Positions 26,272 through 35,591 of a stretch of DNA of 64,000 nt are shown here, one piece after another. Below the pieces are notes generated by a model, which worked only from the letters and a program-made list of their open reading frames with translations, made no database searches and was not told the origin of the DNA. Each line of letters begins with the position of its first letter. Position 1 is the first letter of the stretch. The stretch comes from Rhizobium laguerreae (GTDB lineage: Bacteria > Pseudomonadota > Alphaproteobacteria > Rhizobiales > Rhizobiaceae): contig NZ_MRDM01000032.1 of assembly GCF_002008165.1 (NCBI RefSeq), forward strand, positions 310,001 through 374,000. The letters are read 5' to 3'. The position numbers and the translations under genes were made by a program.

Positions 26272-27171
26272 ATGTCGGTTTCAATGACAGGTTCCGGGGA
26301 GATTGCTACCCCAGTCGAATCCTCCAATTCCGCCATGACATGGGGGCCAATCTTCGGGGGCGCCGCTGCGGCCATCGGCGTGACCCTCATTCTTTTGCTG
26401 CTTGGATCCGGGGTCGGGTTGACGATGGTGTCGCCCTGGTCGGGGCAAAGTAGTTCGCTCGGCACGGTCGGGGTGACGGCGGCGATCTGGCTCGTTGTCG
26501 TGCAATGGCTGTCCTCCGGGCTCGGAGGCTATATCACCGGCCGGCTGCGCACGAAGTGGGCAGCCGTGCACACCGACGAGGTGTTCTTCCGCGATACCGC
26601 GCATGGCTTCATCAGCTGGGCGCTGGCGACGATCTTCGTTGCCGGATTTCTAGCCTCGTCGCTGACCTCGCTTGCCGGTGCGGGCGCACAAGCCGTGGGT
26701 TCAGCGGCCAGCGCCGCAGGTACGGCAGCAGCGTCGTCGACGGCATCGGCCGCGGATCTGCCTACCGCCTATTTTACTGACGCTTTGCTGCGTCCGGAAC
26801 AGGCCCGTGCAGGAGCAACATCCGATGATACTGCTGCAACGGCTGAGGTTTCTCGCATCCTCCTCAACGGTGCTGCCGCCGGCCAGATCCCGGATGACGA
26901 CAAGGCCTATCTGGCCACCATCGTCTCTGCTCGCACCGGTCTTTCCGAAGCCGATGCACGCACGCGCGTCGACACCGTGCTGAAGCGCATCGACGACGCC
27001 AAGGTCGCCGCCCAGAAAGCCGCCGACGAGGCACGCAAGGCTGCCTCCACCACGGCATTGCTCGGCGCGTTGTCACTTCTGATCGGGGCTTTCATCGCTG
27101 CCGCCGCCGCTGCCTTTGGCGGGTCGCAACGCGACGAAGAGGAAGACCTCCTCGTCACGCCCCGGATCTAA
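26272..27171 (+). CDS. PhnA-like inner-membrane protein
   Basis: 299 residues. Helix 1 (WGPIFGGAAAAIGVTLILLL) is in the N-terminal region and helix 2 (VTAAIWLVVVQWLSSGLGGY) leads into YITGRLRTKWAAVHTDEVFF, then a third helix (HGFISWALATIFVAGFLASS). A long Ala-rich periplasmic or cytoplasmic segment follows, and a final helix (TTALLGALSLLIGAFIAAAA) lies near residues 265-285. This pattern, with the conserved YITGRLR and FFRDTAHG, is found in rhizobial proteins annotated 'PhnA-like', although no phosphonate chemistry is implied. It follows the tiny membrane protein by 9 bases and shares its EcfG promoter. Confidence 0.7.
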   Translation: MSVSMTGSGEIATPVESSNSAMTWGPIFGGAAAAIGVTLILLLLGSGVGLTMVSPWSGQSSSLGTVGVTAAIWLVVVQWLSSGLGGYITGRLRTKWAAVHTDEVFFRDTAHGFISWALATIFVAGFLASSLTSLAGAGAQAVGSAASAAGTAAASSTASAADLPTAYFTDALLRPEQARAGATSDDTAATAEVSRILLNGAAAGQIPDDDKAYLATIVSARTGLSEADARTRVDTVLKRIDDAKVAAQKAADEARKAASTTALLGALSLLIGAFIAAAAAAFGGSQRDEEEDLLVTPRI

Positions 27172-27373
27172 GGCCCGGGGCTCAGGATCAACGGAATCGG
27201 GCCGCGGGTCGAAAGGCCCCGCGCCCCATTACGTGGAGCCATCCCCGGCTCTGCCGCGGTTGGGTGATCGTGCGCTGCAAGTCTTTTTTCCCATGGCGGT
27301 TTATTTCGCATCGGGCGGAACATGTCGCCGTTGGGGAGCTTCGGTTAGGTCAAACCTTTTCCGGAGAATGTAG

Positions 27374-29491
27374 ATGGCCAAGAAGACCTCCCAAACCTCG
27401 CCCTCGGACAACGCGACGATCCATGATCAGAAACTGCACCGGGGTGCAGGCGGCGAGCTTCATCAGTTTGCCGAAGACGGCAAGCCGGTGCTGACCACAG
27501 CGCAGGGCGGACCCGTCTCAGACGATCAGAATACGCTTCGTCTCGGTGCCCGCGGCCCTGCCCTCATCGATGATTTCCATTTTCGCGAGAAGATCTTTCA
27601 TTTCGATCACGAGCGCATCCCCGAGCGGGTCGTCCATGCGCGCGGTTACGGCGCCCATGGCTATTTCGAAACATATGAATCGCTGGCCGCCTATACCCGG
27701 GCCGATCTTTTCCAGCGGCCAGGCGAAAAGACGCCGGCCTTCGTTCGGTTTTCGACCGTCGCCGGTAGCAAGGGTTCCTTCGATCTGGCGCGCGATGTGC
27801 GTGGTTTCGCGGTCAAGATCTATACGCAGCAGGGGAATTGGGACCTCGTCGGCAACAACATCCCGGTCTTCTTCATTCAGGACGCGATCAAGTTTCCCGA
27901 CGTCATCCATTCCGTAAAGCCGGAGCCCGACAAGGAATTTCCGCAGGCGCAGTCGGCGCATGACAATTTCTGGGACTTCATCAGCCTCACACCCGAAAGC
28001 ATGCACATGATCATGTGGGTGATGTCGGACCGCGCCATTCCGCGGTCGTTCCGTTTCATGGAGGGTTTCGGCGTTCACACCTTCCGCTTCGTCAATGCAG
28101 CGGACGAATCGACCTTCGTCAAATTCCATTGGAAACCGAAGCTTGGCCTGCAGTCCGTCGCCTGGAACGAAGCAGTCAAGATCAATGGTGCGGATCCAGA
28201 CTTCCATCGCCGCGACCTCTGGCAGTCGATCCAGTCGGGAAACTTCCCCGAATGGGAACTCTGCGTGCAGCTTTTCGATCAGGATTTCGCCGATACGTTC
28301 GACTTCGACATCCTCGACCCGACAAAGATCATTCCCGAGGAGATTCTTCCGGTCAAACCGATCGGCCGTCTCGTCCTCGACCGAATGCCAGAGAACTTTT
28401 TTGCAGAGACCGAGCAGGTCGCGTTCATGACGCAGAACGTTCCCCCCGGCATCGACTTCAGCAATGATCCGCTGCTGCAGGGACGAAACTTCTCCTATCT
28501 CGACACACAGCTGAAACGTCTGGGCGGTCCGAATTTCACCCATCTGCCGATCAACGCGCCGAAGTGTCCCTTCCACAATTTCCAGCAGGATGGCCACATG
28601 GCGATGCGCAATCCCGTCGGGCGCGTCAATTACCAGCCGAACTCGTGGAATCAGGGGCCGCGGGAATCGCCGGTTCAGGGCTACCGGCACTTCCCGGCCG
28701 AAGAACAGGGTGCCAAGGTTCGGCTGCGCCCGGAAAGCTTTGCCGATCATTACAGCCAGGCTCGGCAGTTCTACATCAGCCAGACTCCGCCGGAGCAACG
28801 CCATATCGCCGCGGCGCTGATCTTCGAACTGAGCAAAGTCGAAACGCCGGTCATTCGTGAGCGCATGGTCTCGCATCTCTTTAACATCGACGAGACGCTC
28901 GCCAGCAAGGTCGGCCACGCCCTCGGCTTCAAATCGATGCCGAAGCCTGCCGATGCGGCCATGCCGACGCGGCAGGATCTCGAGCCGTCGCCGGCGCTCA
29001 GCATCGTCGAGCGCGGTCCCAAGCGGTTCGAAGGACGCAAGCTCGGCATTCTTGTCAGCGATGGCACCGACGCCGCGATCTTCAAGTCGTTGCTTGCCGA
29101 AATCACCGAGCAGAAGGCAGCGTTCGAGGTGATCGCGCCGAAGATCGGCGGCGTGACGCTCTCGGACGGCAATTGGATCGAGGCGCATCAGATGATCGAC
29201 GGCGGACCTTCGGTACTTTACGACGCCGTCGCCCTCCTCCCCTCAGCCGAGGGAACCGGCGATCTGCTGAAGGAGGCAACGGCCCGCGATTTCGTGGCGG
29301 ACGCCTTCGTACACTGCAAGTACATCGGTTACGTGGAAACAGCGCTGCCACTCATGCAGAAGGCCGGAATTGCCGATCCACTGGATGAGGGCGTGATGGC
29401 GCTCGCAGCAGCGAAAGACGTTCCGGCTTTTATCAAGGCGCTTGGCAAACTGCGTGTCTGGGGCCGGGAGCCATCGGTCAAATTGAATTGA
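27374..29491 (+). CDS. katE: Large-subunit catalase (HPII type) with C-terminal DJ-1/PfpI-like domain
   Basis: Haem catalase that dismutates hydrogen peroxide in the cytoplasm. At 705 residues it belongs to the large-subunit clade. Visible: the catalytic His (about residue 88) in RVVHARGYGAHG, the catalytic Asn (about 161) in LVGNNIPVFF, the proximal haem Tyr in RNFSYLDTQLKR, and from about residue 555 a flavodoxin-like class I glutamine-amidotransferase/DJ-1 domain (RKLGILVSDGTDAAIFKSLL). The start ATG at 27374 follows CCGGAG. A terminator follows at 29531-29558. No clear EcfG site lies directly upstream, but the surrounding stress genes have them. Confidence 0.95.
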   Translation: MAKKTSQTSPSDNATIHDQKLHRGAGGELHQFAEDGKPVLTTAQGGPVSDDQNTLRLGARGPALIDDFHFREKIFHFDHERIPERVVHARGYGAHGYFETYESLAAYTRADLFQRPGEKTPAFVRFSTVAGSKGSFDLARDVRGFAVKIYTQQGNWDLVGNNIPVFFIQDAIKFPDVIHSVKPEPDKEFPQAQSAHDNFWDFISLTPESMHMIMWVMSDRAIPRSFRFMEGFGVHTFRFVNAADESTFVKFHWKPKLGLQSVAWNEAVKINGADPDFHRRDLWQSIQSGNFPEWELCVQLFDQDFADTFDFDILDPTKIIPEEILPVKPIGRLVLDRMPENFFAETEQVAFMTQNVPPGIDFSNDPLLQGRNFSYLDTQLKRLGGPNFTHLPINAPKCPFHNFQQDGHMAMRNPVGRVNYQPNSWNQGPRESPVQGYRHFPAEEQGAKVRLRPESFADHYSQARQFYISQTPPEQRHIAAALIFELSKVETPVIRERMVSHLFNIDETLASKVGHALGFKSMPKPADAAMPTRQDLEPSPALSIVERGPKRFEGRKLGILVSDGTDAAIFKSLLAEITEQKAAFEVIAPKIGGVTLSDGNWIEAHQMIDGGPSVLYDAVALLPSAEGTGDLLKEATARDFVADAFVHCKYIGYVETALPLMQKAGIADPLDEGVMALAAAKDVPAFIKALGKLRVWGREPSVKLN

Positions 29492-29530
29492 CGTCTCGTC
29501 GCCATAACGACACGAGGGGCTAGTCGTCGA

Positions 29531-29558
29531 ATAAAACCCGCGGATACGCGGGTTTTAT
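29531..29558. terminator. Intrinsic terminator after katE
   Basis: Perfect palindrome ATAAAACCCGCG-GATA-CGCGGGTTTTAT, 40 bases beyond the katE stop. Strong stem with flanking A/T tracts. Confidence 0.85.
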
Positions 29559-29593
29559 GTCGTTTGCGGTGCCCTATTTATTGAGCTGAGGTG

Positions 29594-29998
29594 ATGGAAG
29601 CTGCTCCATCTCCAGTTTTCCGCGCTGTGGAGAGCCGTATGCGCTCGCACTTTCGACAGATCTCTGATTTGGTCGTCTTGTGGGCAGGCCATCGTGTGGT
29701 TCCTGTCACGCTGATCGCGTTCGCAGCCATTTGGGCGGCAGTGGGTCTCAGCTTTTCCTTCCCAAGGCAGTGGTTTTTGCTGACCAATATGGTGGGTACC
29801 CTCATCATATTTTTTATCTTGCTGCTGGTGCAGCACTCCCAAAACCGGGACATGACGGCGCTCCATGCCAAACTCGACGAACTGATCCGATCGAGCGAAG
29901 CAGGAAACCACTGGATTGCGGCTGAGAAGAAAGATGCCGACGCGATAGAGGGAATGCGCCAGCTACACCACGGCCAAACCTCAGAGACCTCGACCTAA
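29594..29998 (+). CDS. Low-affinity iron permease-like small membrane protein
   Basis: 134 residues: a short N-terminal tail, two membrane helices (VVPVTLIAFAAIWAAVGLSF and FLLTNMVGTLIIFFILLLVQ), then the conserved cytoplasmic block QHSQNRDMTALHAKLDELI. This block defines the 'low affinity iron permease' family, whose transport role is poorly tested. An alternative start at ATG 29639 (MRSHFRQISDL) has a better ribosome site (GGAGAG), so the first 15 residues are uncertain. It is a paralogue of the gene at 30099-30506, and the two are convergent around a RIME-like palindrome. Confidence 0.75.
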   Translation: MEAAPSPVFRAVESRMRSHFRQISDLVVLWAGHRVVPVTLIAFAAIWAAVGLSFSFPRQWFLLTNMVGTLIIFFILLLVQHSQNRDMTALHAKLDELIRSSEAGNHWIAAEKKDADAIEGMRQLHHGQTSETST

Positions 29999-30103
29999 AG
30001 CGCGTCGCAATCTTTTAGATTCGCTCCTCGCGCTTCAGATCTTTACTGTTACGCGTGTCGTTATCGCAAAACTGCTGCACAGTTTTGCGCGACATGTCCT
30101 AGA
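29999..30103. repeat. RIME-like intergenic palindromic element
   Basis: The segment between two convergent genes contains GCGTCGCAATCTTTTAGAT and TCGTTATCGCAAAACTGCTG followed by CACAGTTTTGCGCGACATG. Its internal palindromes are of the family dispersed through Rhizobium genomes (RIME-type mosaic elements). It may also serve as a terminator for both genes. Confidence 0.6.
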
Positions 30104-30506
30104 CGGACGCTGCCTCTGCGGCAGATTTCTCATCCGCTTTGTCCTCGACGCATTCTGCTTTCTCGGCAAGGGTCTTGCTCATTTCCCTGAGTTCGCCCTC
30201 ATCCAACTTTTCGATGCCGACAAACTTATTGGCCGCCTGGCTCGTCAGGATGAGTTCGTCAAGTTTGGCCTGCAGAGCCTTTCCGTCACGGTTCTGGCTG
30301 TTCTGCAACACAAATACCATCAAGAAGGTAATGATGGTGGTAGTGGTGTTGATCACAAGTTGCCAGGTCTCTGAATAGCCGAAAAAAGGGCCGGAAACCG
30401 CCCAGACAAGCACCAGCGCCAAAGCCGCGACAAAGGTGAACGGCTTTCCCGAGAGATCGGCGACGGTGGTCGCAAAGGAAGAGAAGAAGTTGGATTTGTT
30501 CGACAT
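30099..30506 (-). CDS. Low-affinity iron permease-like small membrane protein (paralogue)
   Basis: 135 residues from ATG 30506 (MSNKSNFFSSFATTVADLSG). Two membrane helices (FTFVAALALVLVWAVSGPFF and TIITFLMVFVLQNSQNRDG) and the family block QNSQNRDGKALQAKLDELIL, followed by an acidic tail rich in Glu, Ala and Lys (EKAECVEDKADEKSAAEAAS). It shares the SQNRD-x-x-A-L-x-A-K-L-D-E-L core with the 29594-29998 product, so the two are paralogues in convergent orientation. An EcfG-type promoter lies about 45 bases upstream. Iron transport is a family annotation, not an established function. Confidence 0.78.
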   Translation of the reverse strand: MSNKSNFFSSFATTVADLSGKPFTFVAALALVLVWAVSGPFFGYSETWQLVINTTTTIITFLMVFVLQNSQNRDGKALQAKLDELILTSQAANKFVGIEKLDEGELREMSKTLAEKAECVEDKADEKSAAEAASV

Positions 30507-30550
30507 CTGTAAAGCCTCGTTGGGTCGCAATGCTGTCAATCGACAACATC

Positions 30551-30575
30551 AACTCTACATACGGGCCGAAGTTCC
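30551..30575 (-). promoter_or_regulatory. EcfG-type stress promoter
   Basis: On the minus strand GGAAC (30575-30571), 16 bases, AGTT (30554-30551), 45 bases ahead of the iron permease-like gene's ATG. The rest of 30507-30849 shows no gene. Confidence 0.55.
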
Positions 30576-30849
30576 TCGCGCCGCCGAGGTCAATCAAGAG
30601 GTCCGACGCTTCTTCCTTCGCTGCCCGCGGAGAAGATTGTCGCTGATAACCCGTACCTTCACGGATGTTCCCCCTGCCGGGCAAAAGAAATAAGATATCT
30701 GAATAGCTTAGCTGGTTCACTCAGGAGAAGTGGCCCGCCCAACCAAAAACGCGCCAGAAAACATTGTGCAGCGCAGCAACCTTTTCGTAGACTGACGCGT
30801 TTAGTTCAGCATCACCGCCGTCCCGGCTGCTGATTGGCGGAGACTTTCA

Positions 30850-31939
30850 ATGAGATCTATGTCAGACACCCTCGCACGCCTTGCTGCGCTGCGAGGAACC
30901 CTTCGCGCCCGACCCTCGCAGGACAATCCCGATCTCGTCGCCTTGGACGCATTTGGCTCAAACCCGGGCGCTTTGGGGGGCTACATCTATTTGCCGTCGA
31001 AGCGCGGGAAAGACATGGCCCTTGTGGTTGTCCTGCACGGCTGCACCCAGACCGCCGCCGGATATGATATTGGGTCCGGGTGGTCGCGATTGGCCGAGGA
31101 CTATGGCTTCGCGCTGCTGCTTCCCGAGCAACGACGGGCAAACAATCCAAACCTCTGCTTCAATTGGTTTAACCCAGAGGACATAAGCCGGGATCACGGC
31201 GAGGTCTTTTCCATTCGCCGGATGATCGCAAAGGTCGTTGCGGAACACGGTATCGACGGCGCGCGTGTTCGTGACCGGGCTTTCGGCCGGCGGCGCCATG
31301 GCCGCAGCCATGCTCGCCACCTATCCTGAGGTTTTTGCAGGCGGCGCAATCATCGCAGGCCTGCCATATGCAAGTGCAGCAACCATTCCCGAGGCGTTCG
31401 ACCGAATGCGCGGCCATGGCAGTCCGACTGGCAAAGAGCTTGAACTGCGATTGAGAAACGCCTCAGGGCACAAAGGCCCGTGGCCGACATTATCACTCTG
31501 GCAGGGAACCGCAGACAGAACCGTCGTGCCATCCAATGCGAATGCGATCGTGGAGCAATGGAAAAATATCCACGGTGTCGACGCATCGCCGGGCCGCGTC
31601 GAAGATATCGGAAGACACCAGCGAAAGGTCTGGACCGATGCTCACGGTGTCGACGTGATCGAGCTCTATACGATTGCCGGGATGGATCACGGCACGCCGC
31701 TCGATGTCGGCACCGGCTACGGAGCAAGCGGCCCCTTCATGCTTGACGTCGGAATTTCATCGACCGTCGAAATTGCCAGGTCCTGGGGTCTGGTCCCCTC
31801 ATTTGAAAAACGGCGCGATGCAAAAGCCTTTGCTTCGCAACCGGAAAACGTCGCAGGCCCATTCGGCGCGGACAGCGACCGTGGCAGCATTCAGAAAATC
31901 ATTGAAGACGCCCTTCGGTCCGCCGGACTGCTGCGATAG
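30850..31939 (+). pseudogene. PHB-depolymerase-family esterase, frameshifted
   Basis: Alpha/beta-hydrolase of the esterase PHB depolymerase family. The N-terminal half reads LGGYIYLPSKRGKDMALVVV with the oxyanion region LHGCTQTAAGYD. The C-terminal half, in another frame, starts with the nucleophile elbow VFVTGLSAGGAMAAAM (Ser in GLSAGG) and includes the likely Asp (LWQGTADRTVVP) and His (IAGMDHGTPLD). The frame changes near 31255-31265 in GACGGCGCGCGTGTTC, where one base appears to be missing. With one base restored the protein would be about 363 residues. It may be inactivated in this strain or reflect a sequence error. ATG 30850 follows GGCGGAGAC. Confidence 0.75.
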
Positions 31940-31981
31940 TCGCAAGGCATACGACGGCCGTCAGAACCCGCGAGATCGGCG

Positions 31982-32281
31982 CTATCGGTTTTGAGACTTG
32001 GGCAGTGGTCCGTTTTGGTGGCTGAAGACGAGTTCGCTCTGGACATCTTGCTGAAACTGCAGCACCCGCTGACCGACATCGCTCTCCGGCATCCCTGCGG
32101 CCAGAAGCTGATCGGCAAGCCTGCGGCATTCGGCCTTCCAGAATTCTATCGCATCTGCGCCGTGCCGCCGGCCGAGTTCGCGAGCGCAGCGCTCGACATT
32201 GGCAGTTCCGATTCCAGCGGGAAAGGCAATAATCTTGCCTTCATTGGCGCCGGCAGGCCGGCGGGTCATTTCAGTAGCCAT
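31982..32281 (-). CDS. Hypothetical protein, DUF6074-like
   Basis: 99 residues: MATEMTRRPAGANEGKIIAF, then PAGIGTANVERCARELGRRH and GADAIEFWKAECRRLADQLL. The pattern 'IIAFP...R..HG..A..FW...CR.LA..L...G' is that of the short rhizobial proteins now grouped near DUF6074, which have no known function. It is predicted soluble and helical. The ATG at 32281 has only a modest ribosome site. It converges on the esterase pseudogene. Confidence 0.65.
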   Translation of the reverse strand: MATEMTRRPAGANEGKIIAFPAGIGTANVERCARELGRRHGADAIEFWKAECRRLADQLLAAGMPESDVGQRVLQFQQDVQSELVFSHQNGPLPKSQNR

Positions 32282-32389
32282 CGAACACAGGTTCCTTTGA
32301 TCCTGTTCGTTGTCTACGGGACTATGGTTAATGCTTTCTATTGCTGCGGTAAGAAGATCAATCAGGTGGAAATTTAGCGGGCCGCAATG

Positions 32390-34267
32390 TCACCAGACAA
32401 TCGGATGGGTTTTGCCGGTGAGCACGTTCACGAACCCCTCCGGCGCCAGCTCCGAGGGCGCGACCAGGACCCAGCGCCAAGGCGAGCAGGTCAGCGTCGC
32501 AAACGACAGGCGTTCGGGAAATCCCGGCCACCATCGAGGCGAAAAAGTCGGCTCGTACATCCAGTCGATCCCGGCGCCGGCGGCATAAAGAGCCTGCATC
32601 TCTGCATCGAGCACTTCGGCCGAACGCGCCGTCATCAGGCCGCCGACCTCGTAGTGGACGCGGGCGAGAATCTTGCCGGCGGATACCAGCACCCAGCCGC
32701 CCTGCTGCTCGTTCAAGGCATTGACTGATATCGCCATCGCCTCATCCGATGAGCCGACCGTCCAGATATTGTGCTTGTCGTGCCCGAGCGTGGAGGCGAG
32801 CGCCGTCTCCGGCGTGCGCGGTCCGGTGCCCAGCCAGAAAATCCTGGAGATCTTGGCCTCCCCGGAAAACCGGTCGACAATCGAGAATTTGGTGACATTG
32901 CGTGCGGGATCCCGCTGCACGGCGCCCTCTTCCACCGGCAATTCCATGGTGATGAAATCGTCGTGCCAGTGAAACGGCCGCAAAAGTGCTGCGTTGACCG
33001 TGGTCCGGTTCGGCGGCGCCTCGATGCGGAAATCGTCAGCCGTGACCGTCCGGTCTATTTTCACGGTCCGCGTCGCCCATTGCGGCCAGTCGATTTGAGG
33101 GCGCACGCCGATGAATGTCGCGCCCTCGGACACAGGACGCCCGTCCGCCCACACTTTTTCGATCGACAGGCTGTCGACGTCGCTGAGAAGAACGATATCG
33201 GCGAAACGGCCCGGCGCGATCGATCCGACCCAAGGCGTCAGCCGCATATGGCGTGCCGGATTGAGGGTGACGCACTGGATGGCGGTCTCCGGCGCAAGGC
33301 CGTTTTCGATGGCAAGCCGGACATTGTGGTCGGTCGCACCGATTTTCAGTGTGTCCGAGGCACTGCGGTCGTCGGTCACCAGAGCGATCTGCGACCAGTC
33401 CGTCAGCCCCCTGTCGATCAGCCCGCGGATGACCTCCGGCAGGGAATGCGGCCTGAGCTCGATGAAAAGGCCGTGGAGGAGTTTCTGCCAGATTTCATCG
33501 AGAAACCAGCCTTCGTGATCGGAGGCTAGACCCGCCGCGGCAAAGGCATTGATCGAGGCCATGTCGCGCAGTCCGGCACCGTGGCCTTCGACCACGCCGC
33601 GCTGCTCGAAGGTCGCGCCGATCATGCCCCACAGCCGATCGTAGGAAGGATTGCCGGGATCGGATATGGACGGCCAGTCCATGACCTCATCGAGCCCGGC
33701 GACCATCAGGCTTTCGGAAAGGAAGGCCTTCTGCTCATCGTAGCCGAACCAGCCGCCACCCCATTCATAGGCGGTCGGAGGGACGGCGGAGCCAGGCAGG
33801 GGAAAGATTTTCATTGGCGATCCGCGCCGGCGCGCTTCCAGCCAGAATTCCAGATTGCGGGCGCCGTTGACATTGGAAAATTCGTGGCTCGCCTCGCATG
33901 TCCAGGTCACGCCATGCGGCATCACCAAAGCCGCCTCCCATTCCGGCGTCAGATGGGAGCTTTCGATATGTTTGTGCGCCTCGCCGAAGCCCGGCACGGC
34001 CGCAAGATCGGGCTCGGCGAACCGCTCGCTCACCTCGCCTTCGTAGCTGCCGGCGGGGCCGACATAAGCGATACGGTGGCCCTTGATGACGATCTCCTGA
34101 TCGTCAAGCCATGTCCTCGTATGGACATCGAGCAACCTGCCCACGCGCAGCAACCTGTCGGCGGGCCGGCGTCCCAGCGCCGTCAGCACGAGATCCTGGC
34201 GCGTCAGAACCTCGTCGGACGCGTTGATCAGCAAATCGTCGGGAAGAGCAGTGCGCGAAGTGGCCAT
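32390..34267 (-). CDS. Adenine deaminase-like amidohydrolase
   Basis: 625-residue metal-dependent amidohydrolase that would convert adenine to hypoxanthine and ammonia if it has the family activity. The N-terminal beta-sandwich (RVGRLLDVHTRTWLDDQEIV) leads into the metal motif FGEAHKHIESSHLTPE, characteristic of the Ade family. Further blocks are EGHGAGLRDM, VTDDRSASDT and the C-terminal Ade domain. It starts at ATG 34267 (MATSRTALPDDLL); upstream in-frame codons lack a ribosome site. The protein is somewhat longer than typical adenine deaminases, so a related substrate is possible. It is divergent from a polyamine-type ABC operon. Confidence 0.8.
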   Translation of the reverse strand: MATSRTALPDDLLINASDEVLTRQDLVLTALGRRPADRLLRVGRLLDVHTRTWLDDQEIVIKGHRIAYVGPAGSYEGEVSERFAEPDLAAVPGFGEAHKHIESSHLTPEWEAALVMPHGVTWTCEASHEFSNVNGARNLEFWLEARRRGSPMKIFPLPGSAVPPTAYEWGGGWFGYDEQKAFLSESLMVAGLDEVMDWPSISDPGNPSYDRLWGMIGATFEQRGVVEGHGAGLRDMASINAFAAAGLASDHEGWFLDEIWQKLLHGLFIELRPHSLPEVIRGLIDRGLTDWSQIALVTDDRSASDTLKIGATDHNVRLAIENGLAPETAIQCVTLNPARHMRLTPWVGSIAPGRFADIVLLSDVDSLSIEKVWADGRPVSEGATFIGVRPQIDWPQWATRTVKIDRTVTADDFRIEAPPNRTTVNAALLRPFHWHDDFITMELPVEEGAVQRDPARNVTKFSIVDRFSGEAKISRIFWLGTGPRTPETALASTLGHDKHNIWTVGSSDEAMAISVNALNEQQGGWVLVSAGKILARVHYEVGGLMTARSAEVLDAEMQALYAAGAGIDWMYEPTFSPRWWPGFPERLSFATLTCSPWRWVLVAPSELAPEGFVNVLTGKTHPIVW

Positions 34268-34481
34268 GAATGGAATGCCCGTGAGAAGCTGGAACCGCCG
34301 GACCGTAAAGACCACACGCCGATGTGTAAAGCGATGCTCCGGCCTTCGAAAATTCCTCGGACAAGAGCGTATTTGCTCAATTATTGAGCTTGCGGCCTGG
34401 CAGATCAAAAAATAGTATCCCTCAATTCCTGGGGGTATGATCCCGATTGCCAACGCCGCTTTTCACAGAAGGACATTGCTC

Positions 34482-35522
34482 ATGAAGGCCAGACGTTTTG
34501 CCCGGTTCCTGTCTCTTGCGCTGCTCGCCGCCGTCGGCAGCACCGCTGCGGCCCATGCGCAATCGAAGACGCTGACTATCTCCTGGTGGGGCTATAACGG
34601 CGAGAAGATGAATGCGAACATCATCACGCCTTTCAAGAAGATCTGCGGCTGCGAGATCGTGTTCGAGACCGGCAACAATGCCGACCGGCTCAACAAGCTG
34701 AAACTGCGCGATGGCAAGGGCGTCGATGTCATCTATCTCACCGACAGCTTCTCGCAGCTCGGCATTGAACAGGGATTGTTCCAGGAGATCGATGCGTCGA
34801 AGATCCCCAACCTCGCGGATATCTACGAGCTGGGCAAGGCGCCTCAAGGCAAATACGGCCCCGCCTACACGATCGGTCGCGTCGGCATCGTCTATGATTC
34901 CGCCAAGGTCAATCCGCCGATCACTGCCTGGGGCGACCTGTGGCGCGACGATCTGAAAAGCTCCGTCTCCCTGCCCGGCATCACCACCACTGCCGGCCCG
35001 CTGGTCGTTCTGGAAGCCGGCAAGCATGGCGGCGCAGATGCCTATGAGGACACCGACAAGGCCTTCTCGGAAATCGAGGCGCTGAAGCCCAATGTCGTCA
35101 AGAACTACAACACCGGCTCGGAGCTGGTGAACCTGATATCAACAGGCGAAGTGCGTGTTGCGCTGGCCCAGGACTTTACCTTGGCATCGATGCAGGCGGC
35201 CGTTCCGACGATGACATGGGCCAAGCTCAAGGACGGCGATATCGCCACGCTGAACACCGTGAACATCCCGAAGGGTTCGGAAAATGTCGAACTCGCCCAT
35301 CAGTTCATCAACTTCATCCTGTCCAAAGAAGTCCAGCAGGCTGAAGCCGAACAAGGCGTCGATGCGCCGATCTCGACAAAGGTCAGCCTGACGCCGGACC
35401 AGGCGAAGATCTGGACCTATGGCGCGGATATGGTGGCAGGCCTCACCCGCATCGACTATGCCAAGATGAACGCTGCCAAGGCCGACTGGATCGATCGCTG
35501 GAACGAAGTCTTCGGTCAGTAA
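34482..35522 (+). CDS. ABC transporter substrate-binding protein, polyamine type
   Basis: 346-residue periplasmic binding protein of the spermidine/putrescine (PotD/PotF) fold. A signal peptide occupies the first ~27 residues (ALLAAVGSTAAAHAQSKT). The mature chain begins KTLTISWWGYNG, typical of this class, and ends WIDRWNEVFGQ. The start ATG 34482 has AGAAGGA ahead of it; a longer frame begins 45 bases upstream but lacks such a site. First gene of an ABC operon whose permeases follow after a 132-bp gap with a strong hairpin. The ligand is probably a small cationic amine or related compound, but this is not provable from sequence. Confidence 0.85.
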   Translation: MKARRFARFLSLALLAAVGSTAAAHAQSKTLTISWWGYNGEKMNANIITPFKKICGCEIVFETGNNADRLNKLKLRDGKGVDVIYLTDSFSQLGIEQGLFQEIDASKIPNLADIYELGKAPQGKYGPAYTIGRVGIVYDSAKVNPPITAWGDLWRDDLKSSVSLPGITTTAGPLVVLEAGKHGGADAYEDTDKAFSEIEALKPNVVKNYNTGSELVNLISTGEVRVALAQDFTLASMQAAVPTMTWAKLKDGDIATLNTVNIPKGSENVELAHQFINFILSKEVQQAEAEQGVDAPISTKVSLTPDQAKIWTYGADMVAGLTRIDYAKMNAAKADWIDRWNEVFGQ

Positions 35523-35591
35523 GCTGCGCGATATCCTGGCCTGAGACCGGTTCATTGCCAGTCCTGGGCTAGACCTGGGCCAGACCTGGAA

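Noticed and set aside
27290..27330. EcfG promoter ahead of katE
   Set aside because: GGAAC at 27319 is followed by GGTT at too long a spacing (about 20 bases), so it does not fit the consensus.
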